64,000 nucleotides of DNA, from positions 1,922,001-1,986,000 of the forward strand of contig OY723290.1 in the NCBI GenBank assembly GCA_963210315.1, written 5' to 3'. The position numbers were made by a program, and so were the translations under genes. Every line of letters starts with the position of its first letter. Positions within the stretch are counted from its first letter, which is position 1. The DNA comes from Rhynchopus euleeides (lineage: Eukaryota > Euglenozoa > Diplonemea > Diplonemida > Diplonemidae). Below the pieces are notes generated by a model. That model saw only the letters and a program-made list of their open reading frames with translations. It searched no databases and was not told the DNA's origin. Shown here piece by piece: positions 39,122 to 50,410 of the stretch.

Positions 39122-41399
39122 GCCTCTTGCCTGTCCCCCCATCCCCGCCTCTGCGGCCTGCCCTGTCGCAGGCATGCTGCCTCCGCACGCTGTGGCCTCC
39201 ATCTGTAGAGTGGCATATAGCTCAACAGGGCCCCGTACGAGGCAGCTGCCTGCTGCCGGGTGCTCTCCGCTGTGGTGACGTGCTGTGGGCACGTCTCTTC
39301 TTCTCCTTAGGTCCGGTTGTTACATGACTGCGTTGTTGCCGCGCCGTGTGTGCGACATCCACCGGCACGCTTTGCTCCTCGTGTGACGAGGCGATGCGGT
39401 GCTGTGCTTCGGTGGATGTTGTATGACATGCGATGCCGCTCTCCGCCTGCATGTCTGGCAGGTCGCCAGTCATGTGGGCGTGGAAGTGCAGCACATGCAT
39501 TGAACCGAATGAACGAACTTATACCAGGCACTCTTTGTCTCAGACGTTTGCTTTTCTCCTTTATTTGATTTCTTTTCATCCCGTGTCTCTGTTAGTCCGT
39601 GCACCGACGACAGGTGTGACTGTCGTTGTGTCCTCGTGCTGTCATTGCGTTTGTCAAATGGTCCGATTTGCCACTTGTGTTTCAACCCGGGTGTCGTAGC
39701 AGGCCTTCCTGCTGTGCATGTGTTCGAGAAGCACAAGGCAACGTGTTCTGCCTTGCTGCCGACTGGTGGACAACTGACTGCCGCAGATGCTGCATGTCGT
39801 AAGAGTACATCTCATCGCTGCCACCTCCCTGCCCAGCCCCCCGACACCCTCCACCCTTGTTGCTGTATAGTCGCCCTCGGTGGCTCGACCATTCACCTTC
39901 TGCAACTTTGTGAAACACGTGTGGGTTGGGTCCTTGCAGAGCCCTACACAATCGACGGGGAGCTCACCGTTCGACCACATCTGCCACCTCTTCGATCCCA
40001 CTTCTCCGTCCTCTTGGCTCTGAGTTCGGCCGCTCCAGAGACACGGTTCTGTTCGGCTTGGTCTGGGGCTGTGGCAGTCCTTGGCCTCATGCTCCTTATT
40101 CTCCTTGGCCGCATTCACTACTTTATCGCTGTGAGCAGGCTCCCCTGCGATCCATACATGCAGACCGTCCCTGACGAGCTCGCACACCTCGGCATCCCAA
40201 GGCGTTCCTACAACGGCCTTGTTTCATCCTCCGTCTGGGAAGGAAACACTCAAAAGAGTTCATCCGACATTTGTTCAAGCGTTGTCAACGCGATGATCTT
40301 CTAATCGTGTTCAACCCCTTCCTGAGGATGCTGCGCGCTACCCATCTCCACTGATGACGTTGCTGTACGTATAGGTGGTGTACACGCATGCGCAGTGGTC
40401 GCTCGGCCCAAACGACGACCCACGAGCCCCGTCCGACATGCACCAGTCCCTTGCCCTCATCTCGTACACCTTTTCTCTACGGTGGTACTTCAACCTTCAA
40501 GCAAGCGTCTTTCCGGCGACATGCTGCAATTTCTCTGCTCGGCGAGCCCGATAGCCCTGTAGATCATCTCCATGTGATCTACGTTCTTGTACCGCGTCGG
40601 AAGTGAGACCTCGCGAACCTCGGCCTCAAGGTCATCCACGATCGAAGCGTGTGTCCGACCACGGATAACCTGGAAAGGGATGTGGGGGGTTGTCATTTGC
40701 CCCTCCTCCTCAAGCTCTGCGTTGCTCAGCTCCAGCAGCTTCGCAGTGGCATATGGTTGCCTGCCGTGCAGCCAAGACACACCAGGCGGCGCAGTTCAGA
40801 CATCCCAAGAGCTCTCCACAGACCAGGGCCTTGTCGGAGGTCGTGTTACGGCCACAAACACGGCAACACTGGCGGTGGTGTCCGCCTCCACAAGATCTCA
40901 TGAAGATCACAGTCATCACAGCTGAGGGGTAGCTGGGTACAGAACGCAGAACCCACGTTTACGCGCACTGGGAGTGTCCTTCGATAGCAGGCCGGTCTCC
41001 CTCTGCGCTCCTCAGTCTGCAGTCCGCCAGCTCGCACCTGTCCCCGGAGTTCCAGGCCCAAGCGCTTGCTGCGTTCCACGATACACCGATAAGCCGGCCG
41101 ACGGCGCAACCCGATCCATGGTAGTACCAGCATCCAGACCACACAGCGCCATGCACACCGTTGGTGCTTCAGGACCAGATCTCGTGGCCAGAACAGTCAG
41201 TGCCTTCCCAACGGCGAGGGGGTTGTACACCAAACCTTCATGGCTGGACACCGTGTCATTCGTGAGGGGCGGGACAGCATCAACTGCACACTGGTCCACC
41301 TTGTTGAGGCCTGCCACAATCAAACTCGCAGGGCAGCCCAAACAATCCCACCCCCACACAGGTCTTGTTGGCAGACACAAAACAAGTAAAAGTCTCAAG
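39122..41399. other. Spacer between MAT copies 1 and 2, possible eroded element
   Basis: Minus-strand frames (39654-40187, 40490-40780, 41012-41416) have protein-like stretches (for example SIVDDLEAEVREVSLPTRYK and [19 protein letters not shown]) and together look like an eroded minus-strand gene, possibly a transposase, but no domain can be named. 41350-41399 repeats the leader of MAT copy 1. Confidence 0.35.
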
Positions 41400-42833
41400 A
41401 TGGTGCGCACGTTCATGTTCTCGTCGGAGCACGTGACTGAGGGTCACCCCGACAAGATGTGTGACCAGTTCTCCGACGCGGTGCTGGATGCGTGCCTGGC
41501 ACAGGACGCGATGTCGAAGGTGGCGTGCGAGTCGTGCTGCAAGACCGGGATGGTGATGGTGTTCGGTGAGATCACGACGAAGGCTGTGGTGGACTACCAG
41601 ACCGTGCTGCGGCAGACGGTGAAGAAGATCGGGTACGACGACTCGGCAAAGGGGTTCGACTACAAGACCTGCAACGTGCTGGTGGCGATTGAGCAGCAGT
41701 CCCCCGACATCGGGCAGTGCACGCAGTACGAGGACGAGGGTGCGCTGGGTGCGGGTGACCAGGGTCTCATGTTCGGGTACGCCACGGACGAGACGGAGAC
41801 GCTGATGCCTCTGTCGTACGAGCTGGCACGTCAGCTGGCACAGCGCCACAGCGAGTGGCGCAACAACGGGAAGCTGGCGTGGGCACGCCCCGACGCCAAG
41901 ACCCAGGTGACGGTGGAGTACGAGATCGACGAGACGGACGGGAAGAAGCTGCTGACGCCTCTGCGTGTCGAGACGGTGCTCATCTCGTCCCAGCACTCTG
42001 AGGACGTGACGAACGAGAAGATCCGTGAGGACCTGCTGGTGCTGATCAAGGACGTCATCCCCGCCAAGTTCCTTGACGAGAAGGTATGTTGTTGTGTTGT
42101 GTGTTGTGGTGCTTGTTGTCTTGTGTTTCTGTTTGATGAGTGCAGGTCCCACTGAAAGTGTACTGCTTGCACCACCAAATGCCCACACACACATCGCCAC
42201 ACAGACGATCTACCACCTGAACCCCTCTGGCCGGTTCGTGATCGGTGGGCCGATGGGTGATGCCGGTCTGACCGGGCGCAAGATCATCGTGGACACGTAC
42301 GGCGGCTGGGGTGCGCACGGCGGTGGTGCCTTCTCTGGGAAGGACCCGACCAAGGTGGACAGGTCTGCGTGCTACGCGGCGCGTTGGATCGCCAAGTCGA
42401 TCGTGGCGGGTGGGCTCGCAAAGCGCTGCATTGTGCAGCTGGCGTACGCCATCGGTGTTGCGGAGCCGCTGTCCGTGTACGTCGACACCTACGGGACTGG
42501 GAAGTACACCGACGAGAGCACCCTCAAGGTATGGTCTTTGTGCTTTGCTGTTTGTGTTGTGTGTTGCCGTGTCCTGTGCCCTGTCCTCTGCTGTGCTCCA
42601 CAAACACAAGCACAAGCATACGGGAGACTGCCACACCGCACCACCCTGCACAGATTGTGCTGGAGAACTTCCGCCTGCGCCCGTACGACATCATCAAGGA
42701 GCTGGACCTGCGCCGCCCGATCTACTCGGAGACGTCGGCAATGGGCCACTTCGGCCGCACGTCGGAGAAGGGCTTCACGTGGGAGAACCCGCGCGACCTG
42801 AAGATCCCTGAGGGTGTGGCCCTGCGCCAGTAG
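41400..42833 (+). CDS. MAT: S-adenosylmethionine synthetase, copy 2 (3 exons)
   Basis: Exons 41400-42083, 42205-42528 and 42654-42833; 395 residues. Intron lengths (121, 125) and sequences are nearly identical to copy 1, as is the 45-base leader, so copies 1 and 2 are sisters. Protein differences: Glu for Gln in VEYEIDET and Glu for Asp in NEKIRED. All catalytic motifs are intact. The 3' flanks of copies 1 and 2 diverge soon after the stop codon. Confidence 0.93.
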
Positions 42834-43867
42834 GCCTCCTCTTGCCTCACCCCCCCACCTTGCATAACCTCCGAGGCCGCACCTGCCGGCCTTCTTGTTT
42901 GAACACCCCCACCTCCTCCGCTCTGCCTTGCGGCGACCGATGCCACCCGCATGTTGCGCGCACTGCAGCCCCTCTCTAATGCGGCATCTCCTGCCGCGCC
43001 GCGCTGTGCACGGCCTCCCCACCCGGGAGCCCACTCGCCCCTTCACGGCCGCTCCCTCGCCCTATGCGAGGCTGCGCACCCCCTGAACTGTGCGAGGCAC
43101 ACGCGATGCCGCTCTGCGTGACAGCCCTTGCCTCCCTCCGCAGAAGTGCAGCAGCTTGCCCTGCCCCTCCTCCACATTCTCTCACTTCGCCGTGCCGTAT
43201 CCCCCCACCCCCCCTCCCCTTGCCACCGCCAGCCCCTCAGGCTATCTTCTCTGGGATTCTCGCGGTGCCTTCATGGCACACACCAAACTATCACACCGAC
43301 CCCCCCCCCCCCTCATGCTGCCATGCATAGCTGATTTCTCGTAAACCCCTTTTTTGAAATGGAGCGCTCCCCCCCCCCCTTTTTCAAAAAAGCAAACAGA
43401 TTTTCTTACCTATCACCCCCCCTCATGTTCTGTTCGATTCTCCCGTGTGATGTGCTGATCATAACGTTTACCCCTTTGGGGGATCCAGGCAACCCCCGCC
43501 TTCCCCCCCCGCCACACGTTAGCGCTGTGCTGACCTAGCTCTGGGGGGGCTACTTTTTGTTTCCCTTTCTTGGGCAATCTGACCAGAGCTTTGTTTTATT
43601 TGCCTCTGTTTTTTTTTTGCTTCAGAAGATTAGGGCACCCCCCGCCCCCCCCCCCCCCTCCCCTCCCCCCCTGCACGTTGCGGAAACCCTCGTGACGTCT
43701 CTGGGCAGTGGTGGCGGGGGGGGGGAGGGTCAGGTGTCGGGATGTCGTCGACGGGGCAGAGGAGGAGGGTTGGCCTTCTCCAGAGGCACACCTCTCTCCC
43801 TCTCTCTGTGTCCCCTCCTTGATGATTTGACCCTCCTCCACCCGCGCCCTGCCCCCCCCCCCCCCCC
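42834..43867. other. Spacer with dispersed repeat and C-runs
   Basis: 43339-43418 is the second copy of the 79-bp repeat seen at 22000-22078. C-runs at 43300, 43640 and 43855. No gene is seen. Confidence 0.6.
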
Positions 43868-43869
43868 TA

Positions 43870-45016
43870 GGGGGGGTCAAATGCCCCCCTTTTACGTGGA
43901 TAAACACGATTTTTCAAAAAACCGGCGCAGAGGCCCCAAAGCCCCCGTAAACCCTCCAAACCCCCCCAGATCGGTCCGGAAACCCATCGAACCCCACTTT
44001 TCCACCATTCCGGGCACCTCAGGTGCCCGAATTGGGGTACCTAAATTTTGTGCCACCGTTTGGTACCGTACAGTGCCACTGTGTGGGAGGTTGGAAAAGA
44101 AAATGCCCCAACACACCACATCTGAGGGTTGCAATGCATGTTGCTTGCCAACCACGTCATCCGGTGGGTGTCAGGCGCTATGTAGGTGGCATTAGCCAGG
44201 TCTTCGATGAGTTCTGGCTTGTATATGTACCTCCCTGCCTGCGGCACAGGCACTGCCTTTGTCCCCCACACCAGCCACAGAGAGCGTATTGTACTCGGTC
44301 CACGGTTGCTGATTCATTGTGATGCATTGTATCCTCGAGTGAACGTCACACACTAGTGGCACCACCACCCGCCATCCGAGAGCTGTATTGGCTTTGCGCG
44401 CTTCCGTTGCATTCACCTCGCCACGCATATTGCACTGTTCAGTACCAGTGCTCCTGGGCCAGGCAAAGTAGACCGCAGCAACTACCAATTCTGGCACAAT
44501 GGGTACCACGACAGCGCACTTCGTGTGTTCCCGGAATGTACAGCTCGTGTTGCAACAGTCGTCGTCAACACATCCCGGTTGTGGAGCACTGCTGCACAGG
44601 AATCACACGACCATCTGGACTTGTTCCGTACCTACAGGCAGCTCCCGGTGCATGGTGGCAGGGAGGTATGTATACAAGCCAGAACACATCGAAGACCTGG
44701 CTAATGCCACCTACATAGCGCCTGACACCCACCGGATGACGTGGTTGGCAAGCAACATGCATTGCAACCCTCAGATGTGGTGTGTTGGGGCATTTTCTTT
44801 TCCAACCTCCCACACAGTGGCACTGTACGGTACCAAACGGTGGCACAAAATTTAGGTACCCCAATTCGGGCACCTGAGGTGCCCGGAATGGTGGAAAAGT
44901 GGGGTTCGATGGGTTTCCGGACCGATCTGGGGGGGTTTGGAGGGTTTACGGGGGCTTTGGGGCCTCTGCGCCGGTTTTTTGAAAAATCGTGTTTGTCACC
45001 CCCATTTGACCCCCCC
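43870..45016. mobile_element. 1.15-kb foldback transposon with ~370-bp inverted repeats
   Basis: Flanked by TA (43868-43869, 45017-45018). The ends read GGGGGGGTCAAATG and its complement. The arms (about 43870-44235 and 44655-45016) are inverted copies with few mismatches, including GGCACCTCAGGTGCCCG and GCGCTATGTAGGTGGC. The unique middle (44240-44650) has no recognisable ORF. Short G/C-run differences lie at the tips. Non-autonomous; probably mobilised by a TA-targeting transposase. Confidence 0.8.
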
Positions 45017-45018
45017 TA

Positions 45019-45413
45019 CCCCCCCCCCCCCCCCTTGTCTCTCCGTCCCTTCGCATCTGGGAGTGAGCAGAGTCGAGCCGAATCGAATCGAGTCGCGCGC
45101 CTCCACACCCCCACCCCTTCTACACTGCTCTGCTGCATCTGCACAAGGTACCTTTCGACGTGGACTTTCGACCTATTCTCAAACTTTAAATGGGCGTGAG
45201 CTCGGGGTAACTTACTTGTACCCTGACGTAGAATCCTGGTTTCAAGTGGGCCACTTCTGGTGGACCTGGGCCTTGGTTTCGTCTTTATTGCGAATTGCGA
45301 GGATTGTGGTGGCTTCTTTCCCTCCCTTCCGCCGAGTTGGCGGTATCGCCATAATGCGCACACACCGAGACAACGCAACGGAGAGGGGGCCTGCGTGGGG
45401 GGGGGGGGGGGGG
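45019..45413. other. Short spacer between two transposons
   Basis: C-run at 45019-45034 and G-run at 45396-45412. No gene is seen. Confidence 0.5.
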
Positions 45414-45646
45414 TAGGGGGGGTCATAAGCCCCCCTAAAAACGTACGAAAACCAAAATTTTCAACATACCATCAGAACCGCCCTAATACCTGATCTGACC
45501 CGAAAATCCGACCCATACCCCCCCGGAAACTGTCTGGGGCCCACTTGTGACACCTGATACGCACTTTTGTGATGATTTTTTGGGGTCCTAAAAAATGTAC
45601 CTCAGTTTCGTACCTTGCCTTTGTACCTGAACCACTCCCGACCGCA

Positions 45647-45916
45647 TTATTTCGTTCTTTGCCTTTTCTGCGGTGGTTCTGGCTCAGGTGGCACGCATGT
45701 TGCCTTCCCCAGTGCCTCGGCAAGGTCTTTCTTGACCTGATTAGTGGGAATGTTGTGTTGTTGCGTCAGCAGAATGAGTTCAGCCACCTTCTGGGTGTAG
45801 TACTTCGATCGCATATGGGTCATTGTGAGTACTTCGTACGCCTGGGAGGCTGCATCGGCATTAGTAGGCAGCGTTGTAGATGCTTTTGCTTCGTCGATCT
45901 TAGCCTGTGAAGGCAC
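45647..45916 (-). CDS. Small helical ORF of the TA-flanked transposon
   Basis: 89 residues, mostly helix-forming (AASQAYEVLTMTHMRSKYYT, VAELILLTQQHNIPTNQVKK), ending in a basic PPQKRQRTK tail that stops within a few bases of the inner edge of the inverted repeat. It lies just downstream of the helix-turn-helix ORF. Function unknown; it may be the C-terminus of the same protein after splicing. Confidence 0.45.
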   Translation of the reverse strand: MPSQAKIDEAKASTTLPTNADAASQAYEVLTMTHMRSKYYTQKVAELILLTQQHNIPTNQVKKDLAEALGKATCVPPEPEPPQKRQRTK

Positions 45917-45951
45917 GATTGGGATATTGTACGCCCTGAGAGCCGAAGTGG

Positions 45952-46803
45952 TTATGATTGTGCTGTGTAATTTGCGCCCCGCAGGATATGCACACCACGC
46001 AGTCTCGACAACACGTATGAGAGTGTACCATGTGGGGACTCAACAAGGTCATTGGATCGGCATCTGCCTGCCGACTCAGCCCCCACACAGTGCGACCGCA
46101 AGGTCGCCAGGGATGTCTCAACGCCAGGGGAATACCCTCCCCTGGCGTTGTACAACCCTACTCTCAACCCTCGGGTCCTCTCCTGGAGGCGGTGGTGGCG
46201 GGCCCGCAACGCTTCGTACTTCCGGTACAGACTGAGGTAGTCTGCCCGGCTGACCCGCTCATTGCTTCCTAGATCATCTGCTGCTCTGGAGCTGCCATCA
46301 CTCTCACTGCCCACATCAGTTGGTGTGGGGGTAGGAGCAGGAGGAGTGGGAGGAGTAGGAGTGCAGGTGACATCTTTCTTGGCTAGCAAGGAACGCCGCT
46401 TTTCCCGCACGTGCGTGCAGTTGATGCACCACTGCATATATCTGTCGTCACCACGTCCCACTCGCTCTCCTATGTACCCAGCCCGACGGAGCGCCCGAAA
46501 TAATGTCGCCTCACCGATGTCGTGTGCCGTTTTCTTTTTACGCAGGTCTGCCACAACGCTCTCTGCCGAGACCCCGCACATCTCCCGTTTGGCGAGCGTC
46601 TTTCGAGCAAGGTACTCCTCTGCAGCAGCATCTGACACCTCTGCGAGGCCCTGGGCACGCGGCATGTGTTGCTCGGCGTGCTGAGTGAGCGTAGTGACAC
46701 CCTTCCCTTGCAAAGAACGAAATAATGCGGTCGGGAGTGGTTCAGGTACAAAGGCAAGGTACGAAACTGAGGTACATTTTTTAGGACCCCAAAAAATCAT
46801 CAC
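45952..46803 (-). CDS. Helix-turn-helix ORF of the TA-flanked transposon
   Basis: A 283-residue frame that begins inside the inverted repeat. Residues about 45-120 (AAEEYLARKTLAKREMCGVS ... DIGEATLFRALRRAGYIGER) look like the paired helix-turn-helix DNA-binding region of a Tc1/mariner/IS630-type transposase. Then come a WCINCTHVREKRR segment, a Pro/Thr linker and a basic coiled coil (YRKYEALRARHHRLQERTR). No DDE/DDD catalytic domain follows. It could be a DNA-binding remnant, a repressor-like derivative, or the first part of a spliced transposase. Confidence 0.5.
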   Translation of the reverse strand: MMIFWGPKKCTSVSYLAFVPEPLPTALFRSLQGKGVTTLTQHAEQHMPRAQGLAEVSDAAAEEYLARKTLAKREMCGVSAESVVADLRKKKTAHDIGEATLFRALRRAGYIGERVGRGDDRYMQWCINCTHVREKRRSLLAKKDVTCTPTPPTPPAPTPTPTDVGSESDGSSRAADDLGSNERVSRADYLSLYRKYEALRARHHRLQERTRGLRVGLYNARGGYSPGVETSLATLRSHCVGAESAGRCRSNDLVESPHGTLSYVLSRLRGVHILRGANYTAQS

Positions 46804-46947
46804 AAAAGTGCGTATCAGGTGTCACAAGTGGGCCCCAGACAGTTTCCGGGGGGGTATGGGTCGGATTTTCGGGTCAGATCAGGTATTAGGGCGGCTCTGA
46901 TGGTATGTCGAAAATTTTGGTTTTGTACGGGCTTATGACCCCCCCTA

Positions 46948-47395
46948 GGGCAGTGGTGGCAGCGTACGGCCGTACGGTACGCGTACGCGTACGCGTATGC
47001 CGTACGCACTTTCTGAAAATCGCGCTGCGTACGCGTACGCAGATTTTGCGTACGGCTGGTATTCCAGGTCTCTCAGCACAGTAGGCCACCCAGCGGGTGG
47101 CTGGGCCCTGGCCTTTGCTCTTGCCTTTCACAGATGGTTGCTTGCCGCGCACGTGGTGAATAACTCGCAACACCTGCAAGTACACCCGCAAGCATACTGC
47201 AAAAGGTACCACTTCCGACTGGAAGGCTCGAAGGCTGCCCCTGGTACACCTGAGTTCGACTGTCGGATTTGGTGTGCGGCCATGGCCGTCTCCTGTGCTC
47301 CATAGACTGCCGTACGCAGCGCCGTACGCGTACGCGTACGCCGTACGCACTTTTTGAAAATCACGCTGCGTACGCGTACGCAGCCACTACTGCCC
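46948..47395. mobile_element. 448-bp CGTACG-rich MITE
   Basis: The ends are GGGCAGTGGTGGC and CCACTACTGCCC, with TA at 46946-46947 (shared with the neighbouring element) and 47396-47397. Each end carries tracts of overlapping CGTACG / GCGTACGC palindromes and the word CACTTT(C/T)TGAAAATC(G/A)CGCTGCG. The middle is unique. A related end is inserted at about 14500-14627. It ends only 70 bases before the next gene's ATG. Confidence 0.8.
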
Positions 47396-47466
47396 TAGGG
47401 GGGGGGGGGGGGACCACACCCTCCTCCCCCCCACGCCCATAACTCCAGGCCCCCCACACGGCACCA

Positions 47467-48723
47467 ATGCTCCACCGTGTGCTGCCGCTGCTGGCGCATC
47501 TCGCCGGCAGCACCGCTACGATGCAGCTGCATCTGCTGACCGACAAGACAGCGCAGGGGGCTGTGTGCCTCGACGGCTCGCCCGCTGGGGTCTACTTCCG
47601 GGCAGCCACCGACCCCGCCCACACGCGTGACTGGGTGCTGTTCCTGCAGGGGGGCGGGTGGTGCTACGACGAGGGGAACTGCCTTTCGCGCAGCCAGAGC
47701 ACCAAGGGGTCCTCCACCGCATGGAACCCCACGGCGAGCGTTGGGGGCATCCTCGACTCCAACTGCTCGGCAAACCCGGAGTTTTGCGGCTTCAACCATG
47801 CGCACATACCCTATTGTGATGGGAACAGCTTTGCAGGGAATCGTGAGGAGCCCCTTGTTGTGAACGGGACGACGCTTTATCTGAGAGGGCGCCAGGTTCT
47901 GGAGGGGGTGTTGCAGACCTTGCGCGATGTGTTCGGCATGTCAGGCGCGCAGCGTGTCATGCTGTCGGGGTGCAGTGCAGGGGGGCTTGCCACCTTCATG
48001 CATGCGGACCACATCCACGCCTTCCTCCAGTCGGCTGCCCCGCAGCTGTCCTCCTTCAAGGCAGTGCCTCTGTCGGGGTTTTTTCTGGACCACGCCAACC
48101 TTGCGGGGGATCTGGTGTACCCACAGCAGATGCAGTACGTCCACCTCATGCACAACAGCACGGAGGGGCTGCCTGAGGCTTGTGTGGCTGCGCACAGCGA
48201 GGCTGAGGCGTGGCGGTGCCAGATGGCGCAGTACATCTACCCGCATGTCACGGCGGAGATGTTTATAATCAACAGTGCGGTGGATGCGTGGCAGACGGGG
48301 TGCATCCTCGGGGTGGAGGTGACCGGGGAGGAGCACAATACGACGACGCATTGCAATGCGTTCAGGAACTACAGCGCTTGCCTCGGCGACCCAGCGCACA
48401 GCTGTACCGAGGGGCAGGTGGCGGTGGTCAACGCATATGCTGCAGATCTCGTCGGGGTCATGTCGGGGATCCCGAAGTTTTCAGCAGCTGGGAGCGGTGC
48501 CTTCATCCACTCCTGCCACCTGCACTGCGGCGGCACTGCCGACTGGTGGGGCACCGTGGAGGTGGGTGGTGTGTCCATGCGGGATGCGGTGGCGGCCTGG
48601 TGGGGTGGCTCTGGGGCGGAGCCTGCTGCGTCGCACACGTACCTCCCGTGTGCGTATAAGGGAGGCGGTTCGATGGACAGGCAGTGCAATCCCACCTGTG
48701 GGGTGACAGCGGAGGCGGTGTGA
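47467..48723 (+). CDS. Pectinacetylesterase/Notum-like secreted hydrolase
   Basis: 418 residues, start MLHRVLPLLAHLAGS (probable signal peptide). Family signatures in order: VLFLQGGGWCYDEGNC (oxyanion region, about 58-73), nucleophile GCSAGG with Ser170, NSAVDAWQ with Asp273, and HSCHLHC with the candidate His351. These form the Ser-Asp-His triad of the PAE/Notum family of serine carboxylesterases. Many Cys (C66, C73, C354 and others) suggest disulfides in a secreted enzyme. Substrates in the family are acetylated pectin (plants, bacteria) or palmitoleoylated Wnt (Notum); here the substrate is unknown and more likely a surface polysaccharide. An acceptor-like CTCCAG lies just upstream (ending 47450). 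The gene sits between MAT copies 2 and 3. Confidence 0.85.
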   Translation: MLHRVLPLLAHLAGSTATMQLHLLTDKTAQGAVCLDGSPAGVYFRAATDPAHTRDWVLFLQGGGWCYDEGNCLSRSQSTKGSSTAWNPTASVGGILDSNCSANPEFCGFNHAHIPYCDGNSFAGNREEPLVVNGTTLYLRGRQVLEGVLQTLRDVFGMSGAQRVMLSGCSAGGLATFMHADHIHAFLQSAAPQLSSFKAVPLSGFFLDHANLAGDLVYPQQMQYVHLMHNSTEGLPEACVAAHSEAEAWRCQMAQYIYPHVTAEMFIINSAVDAWQTGCILGVEVTGEEHNTTTHCNAFRNYSACLGDPAHSCTEGQVAVVNAYAADLVGVMSGIPKFSAAGSGAFIHSCHLHCGGTADWWGTVEVGGVSMRDAVAAWWGGSGAEPAASHTYLPCAYKGGGSMDRQCNPTCGVTAEAV

Positions 48724-48961
48724 AGTGATGTGGCTTTGGGGGTGGTTGTGTGTGGGGGGTGGGGGGTGGTGATGTACACAAGGTAACGTTGTAGGCAGAG
48801 GGGGCATCGTGTCCCGCCGGGAAATCCGGAGGCAGTTGGGGAGCGGGTTTGTTGTGGGTTTCTGTTCTTTCATAACTTACTCACGTACGCACTGTTGGCA
48901 CGCCACCCATCGTCCTTCTTGCACAGTGGTCAGTTTTGACTCGGATCAACACAACAACAAG
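48724..48961. other. Short spacer before MAT copy 3
   Basis: GT-rich start, then CTTCTTGCACAG (ending 48926) as likely spliced-leader acceptor. Confidence 0.5.
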
Positions 48962-50410
48962 ATGGTGCGCACGTTCATGTTCTCGTCGGAGCACGTGACT
49001 GAGGGTCACCCCGACAAGATGTGCGACCAGTTTTCCGACGCGGTGCTGGACGCGTGCCTGGCACAGGACGCGATGTCGAAGGTGGCGTGCGAGTCGTGCT
49101 GCAAGACCGGGATGGTGATGGTGTTCGGTGAGATCACGACGAAGGCTGTGGTGGACTACCAGACCGTGCTGCGGCAGACGGTGAAGAAGATCGGGTACGA
49201 CGACTCGGCAAAGGGGTTCGACTACAAGACCTGCAACGTGCTGGTGGCGATTGAGCAGCAGTCCCCCGACATCGGGCAGTGCACGCAGTACGAGGACGAG
49301 GGTGCGCTGGGCGCGGGTGACCAGGGTCTCATGTTCGGGTACGCCACGGACGAGACGGAGACGCTGATGCCTCTGTCGTACGAGCTGGCGCGTCAGCTGG
49401 CACAGCGCCACAGCGAGTGGCGCAACAACGGGAAGCTGGCGTGGGCACGCCCCGACGCCAAGACCCAGGTGACGGTGGAGTACCAGATCGACGAGACGGA
49501 CGGGAAGAAGCTGCTGACGCCTCTGCGTGTCGAGACGGTGCTCATCTCGTCCCAGCACTCCGAGGACGTGACGAACGACAAGATCCGTGAGGACCTGCTG
49601 GTGCTGATCAAGGACGTCATCCCCGCCAAGTTCCTTGACGAGAAGGTATGTTGTTGTTGTGTGTTGTCATCGCAACCCTGTACCTGTTAAAGTATACTGC
49701 TTCCACCAGGGTGCAGGTCACACTGAAGGTGTACTGCTTGCACCACCACATGCCCACACACACACTATCACACAGACGGTGTACCACCTGAACCCCTCTG
49801 GCCGGTTCGTGATCGGTGGGCCGATGGGCGACGCCGGTCTGACCGGGCGCAAGATCATCGTGGACACGTACGGCGGCTGGGGTGCGCACGGCGGTGGTGC
49901 CTTCTCTGGGAAGGACCCGACGAAGGTGGACAGGTCTGCGTGCTACGCGGCGCGTTGGATCGCCAAGTCGATCGTGGCGGGTGGGCTCGCAAAGCGCTGC
50001 ATTGTGCAGCTGGCGTACGCCATCGGTGTTGCGGAGCCGCTGTCCGTGTACGTCGACACCTACGGGACTGGGAAGTACACCGACGAGAGCACCCTCAAGG
50101 TATGGTCTTTGTGCTTTGCTGTTTGTGTTGTGTGTTGCGGTGTCCTGTGTCCTGTCCTCTGCTGTGCTCCACAAACACAAACACAAGCACATGCACACGG
50201 GAGACTGCCACACCGCACCACCCTGCACAGATTGTGCTGGAGAACTTCCGCCTGCGCCCGTACGACATCATCAAGGAGCTGGACCTGCGCCGCCCGATCT
50301 ACTCGGAGACGTCGGCAATGGGCCACTTCGGCCGCACGTCGGAGAAGGGCTTCACGTGGGAGAACCCGCGCGACCTGAAGATCCCTGAGGGTGTGGCCCT
50401 GCGCCAGTAG
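48962..50410 (+). CDS. MAT: S-adenosylmethionine synthetase, copy 3 (3 exons)
   Basis: Exons 48962-49645, 49776-50099 and 50231-50410; 395 residues; introns of 130 and 131 bp. Exon 2 starts TVYHLNPSG where copies 1 and 2 have TIYHLNPSG. Intron 1 carries an internal partial duplication of about 35 bp (the AC(A/T)CTGAA...GTATACTGCTT unit occurs twice) that copies 1 and 2 lack. The leader is unrelated to those of copies 1 and 2. Confidence 0.93.

Larger units (their letters stand above)
45416..46945 (-). mobile_element. 1.53-kb TA-flanked transposon with ~240-bp inverted repeats and two ORFs
   Basis: TA at 45414-45415 and 46946-46947. The ends are GGGGGGGTCATAAGC and its complement. Inverted repeats 45416-45662 and 46710-46945 differ at only a few positions, which suggests recent insertion. 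Two minus-strand ORFs fill the interior. The end sequence resembles that of the neighbouring foldback element (GGGGGGGTCA), so the two are probably related families. Confidence 0.8.

Noticed and set aside
39654-41416. piggyBac-like transposase between MAT copies 1 and 2
   Set aside because: Some cysteine spacing is suggestive, but neither the DDE motifs nor TTAA ends could be found; left as unrecognised.
41280-42200. Long minus-strand frames opposite each MAT exon 1
   Set aside because: Repeated identically in all four copies because the exons are identical; antisense of strongly biased codons, with no independent protein features.
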